Below, in pieces: positions 38,521-49,680 of a stretch of 64,000 bases of DNA. Under the pieces are notes generated by a model, which had not been told where the DNA came from, did no database searches, and saw only the letters and a program-made list of their open reading frames with translations. The stretch is taken from contig NC_060211.1 in the NCBI RefSeq assembly GCF_021130785.1, forward strand, positions 127,818,001 to 127,882,000, read 5' to 3'. Within the stretch, counting starts at the first letter, position 1. Each line of letters opens with the position of its first letter. The position numbers and the translations under genes are program-made. Source of the DNA: Homalodisca vitripennis (taxonomy: Eukaryota > Arthropoda > Insecta > Hemiptera > Cicadellidae).

Positions 38521-38812
38521 CTGGTCAGTCGAGGAAAATTCAAAATACATTACGTAAGATACCACCGAGTGCTAGTGACGTAGTTCGCTGTCAATATCAA
38601 TTATTTGCAAAGTCTGCTGGCTTCGCTGACATGACATGATCCCCAGCAACAGCCGAGACAAACATGGTTAGATGGCAGGCCATCTACTTAGCAGGCTAAG
38701 TACCTCGCTGGCATCCACTATCAGCTTTCCAAAGTCAGCTGCGTCGTGTGCAACTTGAGAGCAAATGGCGTTGAGCACACGCTATGTAAATAAAACTCGA
38801 CTTGTAACATAA
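38521..38812. promoter_or_regulatory. Conserved island I1, copy C
   Basis: Counterpart of 21049-21317. TTACGTAA lies at 38550-38557. Short insertions (near 38680-38700 and 38760) are the main differences. Confidence 0.45.
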
Positions 38813-40521
38813 TATTAAGTGTTGTGCGACCTGTTTTTTATTGACTAAACGTTAACGAAGCGTCAATGGTTTATGTCGAGTTGGTAATAGTATATTTCAA
38901 AACTATTGGGAAACAGGAAGATTCCTCGTACGAGTAGTTAGACGAGTACCTGAAAAGACATGCATTGGAAAGAGAATTTTTCCCCATGATTTTTCAACAC
39001 TATTGTGCAATAAACTGCGTTATGAAATGAGTACTACGTATTGGTATTAATACGAGTATGTAAATAACTTATTTCAAAACACCAACAATTAATAGTAATA
39101 ATATTAAAACAAAATGCAAAGATATAAGATTTAAAACATCTTTTGCATTTAGTACAAAATGGAACTACTAATACCTGACTTTTCACCTCTATTTTAGAAC
39201 GTCATATCCCCAGTGAGGAATACCTGTCCTCATTTTACCCCGGTAGTATTGTGAACAATTCTTTTTCTGTGTGTTTGTCTGTCTGTCTGTTGCGCTCTGG
39301 TTATCTTGAGAATGAACTGCGCAGAAGATTTGAAAGTTTACTTGAAAATTAATTTAAAATTGATTAAGTTAAATCATGGTCCCCATCCCATTCAGGGCTT
39401 TGGTTCAGCGTAACCGAAGTTTACCATTCAGTGGCCAGGTAGAATTTCACCCCTGTTCGATTGTGTGCATGTAGCCTAATCTGAAGAAAAAAAAACAAGC
39501 TGTATTTCTACTTGTAGGCAACCATAATTTCAGTGATAGTGCACGTCCCTTATTCTATACTTTCAGGAAATTGTTACTTGACAATTTATAAAACTGGCGT
39601 ACTTCTAACTTTGTAACAGTAAACAAAACATGAGCATGTTATGGAAAATTAATAATACGTTAAGCATTTATTTGTATCTATATTCGATACAAATTATGCC
39701 CTATATGGATATCTCATATAATTAATAACAATGATTTTCATCTAAATATGAATGAATACTATTGTTAGTATATAAAGATGTCAAGTTCTCCATTTTAAGT
39801 TATCGTGGCGGACGATCAACTGAAGCCTGCGCACAGGCTGAATGCCCATGCAGGCTTTATTCCTTATTCATTTATATAATTTATATCTTAGCTAGATAAC
39901 TAGTAAAACTATTGCTTTCAAAATAATTCTGTTTAGTGCATTACTGTTGTACTTTTTAAGTGTATTTCATGTAGGGGCCTACAGTTGCTAGAATAAAAAT
40001 TCATTCGTATTAGGTATCTAAGACCCAATTTATTATGTTTAAGCACTCAACCTTGTTTTCGGGACATCGATAGAAACATTTATCTTAAGAATGAAATTGA
40101 CCTTCAGCCGTGACAGTTTTTGTATGGCATCATGATGGGCTATGCATTTTTTCTCTTATGTCAGATATTTTAGTCTGTTTGTTGGTTACAAGTTTTTTCA
40201 AGGTAAATACTTATTATCTGATAACATAATTTATTCTTTCATAATTTTAACACTTTTAAACCTCATCATTTCGACCTCCACCAAAAATAACGTCACTAAT
40301 AATCGGTTGTTTCATGAGAATTTCTTCTATCGAGTTCGCAATAGTCTACGTTTTGTAATCGAATTAAAATGGAATCTCAGGTTCTGGACTACATCCTGCT
40401 AATCTTCAAACAACCAGCTTATAACACTCTGGAACTACATTTTGAATGTGTGCATTTTATTATTTTTAACGAGTAAAGGTATGTAAGAAAGCAAAATGGT
40501 AGATGGATAACATAACACAAT

Positions 40522-41192
40522 GAGTACCAGTACGGACACTTTTTAACTGTCGGGAATGTGTTGTTCAAAGACTCAAAATGTGTTGTTGGAGAATACCGAG
40601 AGTTGTCGTTGGAGAATGGCGAGAATTATTTTGCTGGATCAGCCGAACTCGCGTGAATGAGCGAGTATGATACAGTAGCGGTACTCACACACTACTACCG
40701 GTGTCTGGCTACCGTCTGTGCCAAGCAAGCATGGGAGAGTGCCAAGAGCCAAGCTCAGTCGGCGAGATGGTCCAACCAAGTACAGCAGTTAGTGCTTCTC
40801 TGTGTCCAAACCTTCATCATGATCGGTCTGGTAGACGAGACTCCACGGCCGCCTCAGTAAGTTATGCAACACTTTTAGATTACGTAACACTGTGCTTTGC
40901 GAATGCCAAACACAAATAATCCAAAATAAATTACTGTTATATTCATCTTTCACCGTTAGGCTGCAAATGTGAACAAATGTATTCACTTAACCTAAATGTA
41001 TTGGACACAATGACACAGTGACATGCACATATTAAGGGAACACTGTAGCCGATTGAATGACCAAGCAATCGTTGATTTCTTATAACTACAGGTCAAGTTC
41101 AAGGCCCTGACCTTCAGACGGATTACAGTCACTAAGCCCATCGAGATTTCCTTTAACGACATAGGAATCGCTGACAAGAAGATACGCTGAAA
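40522..41192. promoter_or_regulatory. Conserved island I2, copy C
   Basis: Counterpart of 22900-23560. TTACGTAA lies at 40880-40887. The module near 41095-41135 contains AAGTTCAAGGCC, TGACCTTCAG and ATTACAGTCACTA. Confidence 0.45.
40657..40860 (+). CDS. Candidate short ORF or first exon inside I2, copy C
   Basis: The same 67-codon frame as 23033-23236, beginning MSEYDTVAVL and otherwise identical in sequence. The in-frame TGA before the ATG and the CA|GTAAGT donor-like site at 40854 are also kept. Conservation of an open frame in a pair of diverged duplicates is suggestive, but the island is conserved outside the frame too. Confidence 0.3.
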   Translation: MSEYDTVAVLTHYYRCLATVCAKQAWESAKSQAQSARWSNQVQQLVLLCVQTFIMIGLVDETPRPPQ

Positions 41193-42555
41193 TTGTAACA
41201 CGTTATAAAACCTTTTGTCTTAGATTCTTTTATCCAACTATGTATCGTTTATTGACTTCTAATGAAACCCCTTTGAAGTAAACAGTTGTTATGATACTTT
41301 TATTTATAATTACCTTGTTTATATTAGCTAGCGTACTGTAATATATCGATAGCTACGTACAGTAATTGTCCACATGGCACGAGAGCCGTGTGTTGCGTAA
41401 GCCGAAACGTTGCACCATCAATGCAATTTCCGTATAAAGTTTTTCCTTTAAAATAACGATAGTTTGTTTTCCACGCTGTGCACTTCCAGCTCAAAATCCA
41501 ATATGAGGCTTTCTTTAAGAATAACTAATACCAAAATCTGTTAGATCATCACAGAACAGGCAAAGTTATTCAATTAGTAGAACAAAATTAAAACTTAAAA
41601 CAATATTTTGGTTGCAGTCACTTTAAGGCATATCGTAAGTATTAAACATTTAACATTGGAATGATAATTACTTTATCACATTTTGAAATTTTTATTTTAA
41701 ACTAGTTATACATTTCTAAATTACCTCTTTGGTGTTTGAAGGTCATAAACCACCACGGATTCTCTTCCGGCCAGGCATTTAAGTTATTATTTTTGTTCCA
41801 ACATAAAAATATGTTAAATACTTTACTATACCACATTATTATTATTACTGGTATTTATATACCAATAAGATATATAACAATCGTCAATTAGTGAATTGTA
41901 CATTTTTAAATTGCATTTCTGGTGTATTAAAATCATAAATTTTTATGGATCCTATTTTGGCCATCCTTTTATTATTAAAGCTAATCATTTTACAAAATAA
42001 AATACGGAGTCGAAATAGTTATTTACGTATCAACTTAACAAATAATATAACAGGTTCGTGGTCGAAACATTCGTGTTGAATGATCACCATTAAATAAATC
42101 CAGTCCCTTAAATTATGTTTTATAGTAGGGGTTTATCATAAGAGGGTGCAGAGAATGCAATAGCTTTTTTTTAATCAATTAGAAACGAACAAAATTTTTC
42201 TTAACTTTCAAAAAAACTGAAGAGTTGGTTGATTAAAAAAAGATTGAGTTCGAAGTATAATATTAATATTTTTCACTGTACATTTTTACAAAATAGATAA
42301 CTTTGGAATTAACGACTACATTTTATCTCCAATTTACATTTTCAAGCGGAACATAATAAGAATAGATAACGTTGAAGAAATACTTTTATTTATGACCGAC
42401 TTAGTGCTTACAACTAGTTACAACAAACTTTGTTATTTGTGGTTTCATAGATTCTAATCATAACAAAAATACTTATTAATTAATATATTAATTGCTGTTG
42501 TAATATGTGTCATATAATTAATTTCTCATATCAACAAATATAATAAGAGATTATT

Positions 42556-43225
42556 AACTGCGCGACCATGTGTAGGACATATAGTGTCATGTTTTCTTGA
42601 GTTTTATTACCAGTCCGGCGAGTCGAGTTCAAGGCCGTGACCGAAGGCTGAATTAGTCATTACACTAATTACCTTATTATTATTCCGCAGCGCCTCGTTT
42701 TTAAGTGGATCGCTGAATGACAACACACAATTACACATCCAGTTATGTAATGTTTGAGCTGTGAAGTCCGCCCAAGTGTGGTTTGCTTCAATGAATTGTC
42801 AGGCACTATTATCAGTATATTGCGCCGTCAATTCCATGAAGCGAAGGTCTAATTAGCGGCAGTTATATAACTGGAAAAGGTGCACCGCCCATCAAAGCAC
42901 TAGAGGAGTGGCTAACAGAATTGGACATATGTGCCAAAGATGTTGCAAATTTTGATGGAATATTTAGCTCGAAATGAAGTGTAACTTTGGGTGTATTTTT
43001 ATACTTGGATTGCGTGTAATACACCACGAAGCCTAGTGAGATCAGTGTATCGGCAGTGCCTTCCGCCGCTATTGGATGTTGGCAAGACTGAAGTGTGGGC
43101 GGTCGCGTGCACATCACCTGTCAAGCAACTTACCGCCCGCTCTGGTTGACGGATTCGAGAATCCAACTAAACCCGGCCTGATTTACAGTTTACCAAATAG
43201 CTTTGTTACACCAATTAGAACAATA
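42556..43225. promoter_or_regulatory. Conserved island I3, copy C
   Basis: Counterpart of 24950-25620. TTATGTAA lies at 42743-42750. The shared module has lost three bases (ACA) inside ATTACAGTCATTA here. Confidence 0.45.
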
Positions 43226-44142
43226 AGTGTATTATTGTCGGTTTGAAATTAGTTACTCTACATATATATTTAGCTATACATTTTTAGGAAATATCTATTA
43301 TTAAATACAAAAAAGTTACTATCTAGCTTTTACTTTAAATTTAAAAATTTTTTGTCTGATGTGCGAGACTTTGATAATTTTGTTTATTGTTCATTCATCT
43401 TTTTTTAAATTATATTTTTAAATTATAATTATAAATAAGATCTATTTCTACAGCCCTTTGTAAAAACAACAGAAGTATCAGCAGCAGTGCAGCTGTGCAG
43501 TTTATAGAAAAATAGCATGATTTCAATGAACTCATATGTCAATATAAAGCAATACATTGCAATGAAAATGACTTGCTGATTGAGGTCTGACTTGTGATAT
43601 CCACCGACAAAACTTACAGGTACGTAACTAATTATTTGGTAAGATGTTCCAAACTTTCCTAAGAAATTAGTTACCGTTTTATGAAGTATATTACAGAATT
43701 AAAACTTCTGGTCTTGCCTTGTGCATATATTTTGTAATCAATAATACAGTCAAAGTTTAAATTTATATTTTGGAATTTTATATCACAAACACAAGATAGT
43801 ATAATACCATTCCTTGACCCCAACAACACGGACCTAATTACTTAGAAATCTCCCGTCAAAAGCTGGAGCTATATTATATAATAAACTAGAATATATGAAA
43901 TTAGAAAGCAATTGTCATTGATTAAATCATAAAAAATGAAACTGAAACCGTCTCTATTGAAGAACTATTCTAAACAGTGGACGAATGTATTAAACACAAC
44001 GTATAAAAAGCTACATTTAATATTATTTGGGTATTTTCAAAAATATGTACAATCAAGAACATTTGTTTTTGTTAATAAAGGTTACGGAACCTAATGTAAA
44101 TAATCAATAAAAATGGTGATTATATATATTTCTATATGTGAG

Positions 44143-44585
44143 GGAGCAATTTAGAGTACTTTAGCCTGTGATGTTCACCGGTAGGCTTATAGCACAGGCG
44201 ATGTCCAGTGCCAATATGTCAAGGTGGGAAAGATGCCCAGTTTAGTCAGTGACCGGGTCGAGCGCTGCGCTGCTGTCGCACTGAGTCATCAGAGCATGAG
44301 TCGGTATTCTCCCCACCGTTCACACGACCGAACAGTGTTACAGTGTTAACACTACTAATTGTATGGTACTATACACAGGGAATGGTAGATCCTGGGTGGG
44401 TTTGACGAACTCGCATCCACACACCAAACAGCTGCGGCCCTCATTACACAATTTGTCGGGTCACTTCACTTGGACTTGACCGCTTACGTAAGCGAGCGCG
44501 TTACAGATGGCCGTCTGCAAATTGATGACGACAAAATCTTCAAATTAGAGCAACAATCGATGAGGACAATTTTTAAACTTGGTTG
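44143..44585. promoter_or_regulatory. Conserved island I4, copy C
   Basis: Counterpart of 26583-26995. TTACGTAA lies at 44484-44491. It keeps an E-box CAGCTG near 44429 within about 20 bp that A lacks. Confidence 0.45.
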
Positions 44586-45595
44586 TAACATTCAGTACTG
44601 GCGACGTCCGTTAGTCAATTGTGTAACATGTTTTATGATGTTTTTGTTTTATCGCAAGTGTTATTGGAAGAGTTATGTTTCTGAACATGTATGTGACTAC
44701 CAAAAATGTCCTGTTAATATGTAAAATTGTTTATTGTAATCAGAAGCATCGTGACGGTAAAGACCCCATAATTCCATTTATTATTGTGCAAGGTGCGTTT
44801 ACTATGCATAATGATCCCTAACAAGGCCTTCTTACAATCACGTTATCGTCAGTCCGACAGTCTGTTTGTGTGTTACCTTTTCTTCATAGAAACGTCTTAG
44901 AGTCTTGAAACTTAGTATACAGGTTCCTCTACAGAGTTTTAGGAAGAAGTCTAAAATGTTTTGTGTTAAATGTGTTGTGTTGTGAGTTTTGTTTTGAGGT
45001 CAAAAGGTCAAAGGACAGTCCGTCCGCTAGTGTATGTGTGTGTGCGATAAATCTAGACGGAAAAGTTCTAGGGACTTGAAGTAATTTGGTGCACATAAGA
45101 ACTCTTGAATTTGGAGTAAAAAGAAACTCGGGCACTGCGCCCTAACTGTCTGTCTGTCTGTACTTTTTTTTTCTTTTATTACGATCTGTAACTTCGATAA
45201 TCTGTTGTGTCGGTTTACCTATTATAATTCGTTAGATTCATGATGATGTGGTGCAAGGAAAAGCATTGTGGCTACAACAAAATATTTTAATCAGATTTTC
45301 GTTAAAATTATATATTTGTGAAATAAGCCACAATAACTGGTTCTAAAAATATCCACGTTTAGAGTCCGGATTCCATTCTTTACTTCACTAATTAGTGTCT
45401 AAAGTTAGCATACTCTTCCCAATGTATTATGGCCACAGTAAGTATTGATAGAGTTAACTTAAATTACTAGTTATATCAACCCCCACCCTTGAAGGATGTT
45501 GATGAACATTTGTGATATTATTTTAAAACAAGACGTTTGTGATATTATCCTACAGCAAGAGGTCTGCTGTGTTTTTGGCTGGGACAGGGTTCCCA

Positions 45596-45859
45596 CTAAA
45601 TTCCTACTATCAGGTAGGGGTTGATGCTGAGAGAGGATTCCATTGGTAGATTAAAGTTTTTCTCACTGATTCCTGTGGCCAGCTGAATCTTCTTTACCAA
45701 ATCAGGAATGTCCTTGTGAACCTTGGGACACACCTTTGATCCTTCAGCTATAGCAAGATCTGTGTAGCTGTAGTCTATAAAGTAGAAGTGCTGTAGCCAG
45801 CCAGACTCATCACTCTTCAAATTGGTATCATTTCTGAGATCCTTGACAGTTGATTGCAT
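45596..45859 (-). pseudogene. Unrecognised coding-like remnant, copy C
   Basis: An 87-codon minus-strand frame with SDESGWLQHFYFIDY, DLAIAEGSKVCP, KDIPDLVKKIQLATGISEK and FNLPMESSLSI. It shares its order of landmarks with 34150-33959 in copy B. It has no clear start context or splice sites and I cannot name a family. It may be a fragment of an old gene or mobile element carried along in the duplication. Confidence 0.3.
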
Positions 45860-47394
45860 AAAGTTTTTTGAATGGAGTCAAATAGTGGGCGCTTCACCGT
45901 GACTGTTATGCACTGTTTTCCTGGAGATAACTTATTCTTGGTACGCACAATTACTCATATGAATACTACAGTGGTATACTCGGAAAACATTCCCCACCTG
46001 TTTACTCTTTGCCGCTCGCTAATAACCTTTGCCTTGAAATTACGCTTCATTTCAAACATACGTTATATAATCGTGCTGGATTATGTAAGTCTAAGGTACG
46101 CCTTGAGTCTGATATGAAAATATTGCTGGAGTGACCATTATTAAAATTGGTCTAAGAAAATCATTACCGTTTTGTGTGAACATTACTCCAACATGTGAGC
46201 GGCCACGTTTTGTCAATATTTTATTCAGAACCATATGTTTAAACTTTTTTGTGTTTAAAATAAGATACGTAAATATTCAGAATATTTTCAAAGAGCCGAG
46301 ATCCAATTTGCACTGTTTAACTAAACAAATTAGATTTTCATTAAATCTATAGAATTTTCCCCAAGAAATAAACAGAGAGTCGGTTATGATATCTTTGGTG
46401 GGGGGTCGAAATGGGAGGGTATCAAAAGAGTTAAATAGAACAAGCAATGCTTTACATTGTACCAGCTTCTCTCTTATTGGAATAAATTACTTAATTTAAA
46501 AACAAACATTCCTATGATCATTAAAGTTCATTTCTGTAAGGTCTTTCGTTTTCAGAGAAAACATCAAACCCACATAACTGAAATAAAAGAGGTTAAAGTA
46601 ATAGTATAACTATATATTATTACTTTAACTACTTTTATTTGCTACCGACAGATACATAAATACTAACAGATAGATTCGTGTCAGACTGCGAGACAAAGAG
46701 TATGAACGCCAACACTTTCAGGGTCTTTATAGGATCAGCTGAATCTGATTAAAATTTTTGGTCTTTAATAGTAGGTTTTAAGTGCATGAAACTGAGAAAT
46801 TTGATCTGAGAAAAAACTATTGTTTGATATCTTTAATCATTATGTCCTTCTATTTCAATCGCCACCAAAATTTACGTTGGTACCGATTGATTTCTTTCGA
46901 GATATTACTCGAGAAAAGTATCAAGTTTGACAAAATACTAGATTGTGTGTTTATACACTGCAGATTGGGTCTCGGATTCTGCACTACTAAATGAACTATT
47001 TTTTAACATGCTTTTGTGTTGTTATACAAGTCTGATGTGTATTTTGTGCAGAAATTCTAGAAATATGGTTATATTAGCATTTTGTGTATATTCGGGGTTA
47101 AATCCATTGCAATTTTGGTCTAATCTTGGAGCAATTTACAAAGGGATCAGCTGATTTTGTTGTTACTAGGAAAAGATATGTGGAAAAAATCTCCTCCAGC
47201 ATTTTGGCGGTAAGCGTAAAATGTTCAGAATTGACAAAGAAAGCTCGGGTAGCTCCTATCTCTGCTTTTCACAGAAACCATCTTATGCCACTATTTTGAA
47301 AATCTTCATAGTAGACTATAATAAGATTTTCGCTCAAATAAATTATAAGGCCTAAGATAGTTTCGTTTAATGTTCCAAACAAATCCTTAAAAAC

Positions 47395-47720
47395 GTATTC
47401 TTCTCTAAAAAATAACGTAAGTCCATTATTACAATCCTACCTCAGCTCAGGATTCACTTTGAGCTACGAAAGTACGTGTACCGTACATTATCACGCGTAT
47501 AATCAAGCTGAGCCGTCCGTGTCTGGCGGGCTTGCCAACTGTACCAACACATGGAGGTCAAGGCTATGATCTGCCGAGTTTAGCCAGTCTGGGCCCTAGT
47601 GATGGAAACCACCAGTGACCGGGACGCCGCTGTTAGTTACGTAACTCCTCTTACATTAGTTACGTAACTCAGTTAATAAAGAACGCCTTCTATGAAACAA
47701 GTAAGAATTGCTGGTTTAGC
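47395..47720. promoter_or_regulatory. Conserved island I5, copy C
   Basis: Counterpart of 29330-29640 and 35275-35590. It has two full TTACGTAA octamers, 47637-47644 and 47660-47667, 23 bp apart. Confidence 0.5.
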
Positions 47721-48657
47721 AATTAATCGTTTAGTCAGTCACTATACATTCCTCTTCGCACATATTAAACAGCGCCGCCATGCCTCCATATTACTGTCAC
47801 AGCCTGTCAAGTACAAGAGACTGACAATTGGAGTGAAGCAAGCTTCATTGAAGGATTGTTGATTAAAGACAGTAGATAAGTATGTAAATATGGCAAATTT
47901 TTATTGAAATAACACTATCGAATATAATTTTCTTAAGAAGTTACATCATTAACATGCATTCAAATTAAAACAGTTTAACATTAGCGTTGCTTAACCAATG
48001 GTTCTTACTCTCAATAAATAATAATGGATAGGTTAAAAAAGTAATTTAACTATATAATCTTACTATTAAATAATAGTTAAAATAAATAATCTAAAACTCT
48101 TTGTTATAAAAAAATTATCATCGACGAAGCTTTTGAACAATTTATAAAGCCCTTTTTTATCATTACTTAGAGATAAATGCAATAAAAAAGACATTCATTG
48201 GGTATCTTTTTTTATATTAATTAATTATTATTTATGTTACAGGGCTACTATAATTTTTAATTATGAACTTTTCAGATAGAATTTTATCATTACTTTATTA
48301 TTATTTACGCAATTTTCAATAGTATATTGGAGATAATAATGACAACCAAATGAATTCTGACTTTTAGATAGAATTTTGATTAGGACAACGTACTTTGTTA
48401 CTATTCCAAATAAATAAAATAGTTTGGAAATATATTGAAAAAATTTGAATATATTATAAATTATATTTTACAGTATTCCTTTTTTTTGTCAAAAGGACTG
48501 AAACTACACTAGTCGATGGTATACGTTCATAGGAAATTTGACTCCTTGACTGATGTTTTTAATTAGTTAAAACTTTTAATAATCGTTGGGTAACAATATT
48601 ATGCACATTTTTGCGGTCGGAAAAGATTGTAAATAACCAGTCCATTATTTTGTATAA

Positions 48658-48714
48658 CAGCGTTTTATTGGCCATTAAAGGTGAGCCAGCTGGTCTGGTA
48701 TTTCCGGTCCACCT
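48658..48714. promoter_or_regulatory. Short conserved core, copy C (matches 30570-30627)
   Basis: Begins CAGCGTTTTATTGGCCATTA; differs from copy A by a 1-base indel and a few substitutions. Confidence 0.3.
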
Positions 48715-49224
48715 TAGCCAACCTCACGACAAGAATTCCCTGCAATTACCCGACCCATTTACCGTAATCTGAGGTAAACATTACACATAAACACAGCAAA
48801 TAACATAAATTATTAGTTTTGATCGAATAAACACAGGGGTGGATTTAGGTATTTGCCCCCTCTATTCAGTGGACAGAAGACATGTCGTCGCTCCTCCATC
48901 AATTGCCGTAACCCCCCTTCAACCCCTCAACACTAAGATACACCTTTTATAATGGTGGTTTTAAAAGAGTTCTATTTCAACTTGGTGTTCTAAAAGGGCC
49001 AATAGCTTTCTGCAAGGGAGGAACCCCTTTCGACTACCTTTTACCAACAAACTTTATGGTCAGTTCCTGTAAAATGTTTTATTTAATTTATTTCTTATCT
49101 TAATGTATTACAAAAATACCTACTTTAACAGATCGAAAGTTCGTAATGTTAATTTAGTAGTATCATTTCTTATAACATCAGATATTGTATATATCATAAA
49201 AGCAAATGTATCGTAAATTGTAAG

Positions 49225-49294
49225 GGCTCTGTGGTGTAATGGTAGAGCACTCACCCGGCAAGTGAGAGACCCGGGTTCGAGACCCGGCGAAGCA
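49225..49294 (+). tRNA. tRNA-like sequence (Ala GGC-type loop), probably a SINE head
   Basis: Box A is TGGTGTAATGG (49231-49241) and box B is a perfect GGTTCGAGACC. The anticodon arm CTCAC/GTGAG encloses CCGGCAA, so the triplet would be GGC, with C in place of the usual T33. The T arm CCGGG/CCCGG is intact. The acceptor ends GGCTCTG and CGAAGCA pair at only about five of seven places, and the D arm is irregular. A second copy at 54572 shares the sequence downstream of the tRNA part, which points to a SINE and not a single-copy tRNA gene. Confidence 0.55.
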
Positions 49295-49680
49295 AGTACT
49301 TCTTATGATTTAATATTTATTGAAATTATATAAATATTATATTATTACTGCATATTTATAATGAATTTAATGATTTAATATAATTTTTATCACAAACTTG
49401 AAGTTTTGTAAAATTTGTTTCAACAGCATTTGGAACCATGTCGTTTTAAGAATTGCAATCTGGTATAAAGTTGTTTAATGCTAGCTTCAAAATTATTATT
49501 CATCTGTATTTCAATATCTTCACTTTTGATATCAATACTTCACAACACACTCTCAACAGGGAGACTACTAGTATATTTTCTTTGGAATTTATTATTATAA
49601 TAATCATACCTTTATATGCTCATTGTGTTAAAAATAAAATAGGTCCTAATACTGATAGGGAATCCCGTATTTAATTTGTT

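Larger units (their letters stand above)
37244..49680 (+). repeat. Copy C of the triplicated locus
   Basis: Colinear with copy A over its whole length and the most complete copy. It lacks the foldback element present in A at 23590 and gained the tRNA-like SINE at 49225. The right boundary is set where similarity to A 31230-31450 (CATTTGGAACCATGTC region) ends. Confidence 0.85.

Noticed and set aside
42863..43117. 84-codon minus-strand frame in I3, copy C
   Set aside because: Copy A has an in-frame stop (near 25363) and other changes at the matching place, so the frame is not kept.
44470..44724. 84-codon plus-strand frame in I4, copy C
   Set aside because: It begins at a TTG, and copy A has frame-shifting indels just after the island (near 26980).
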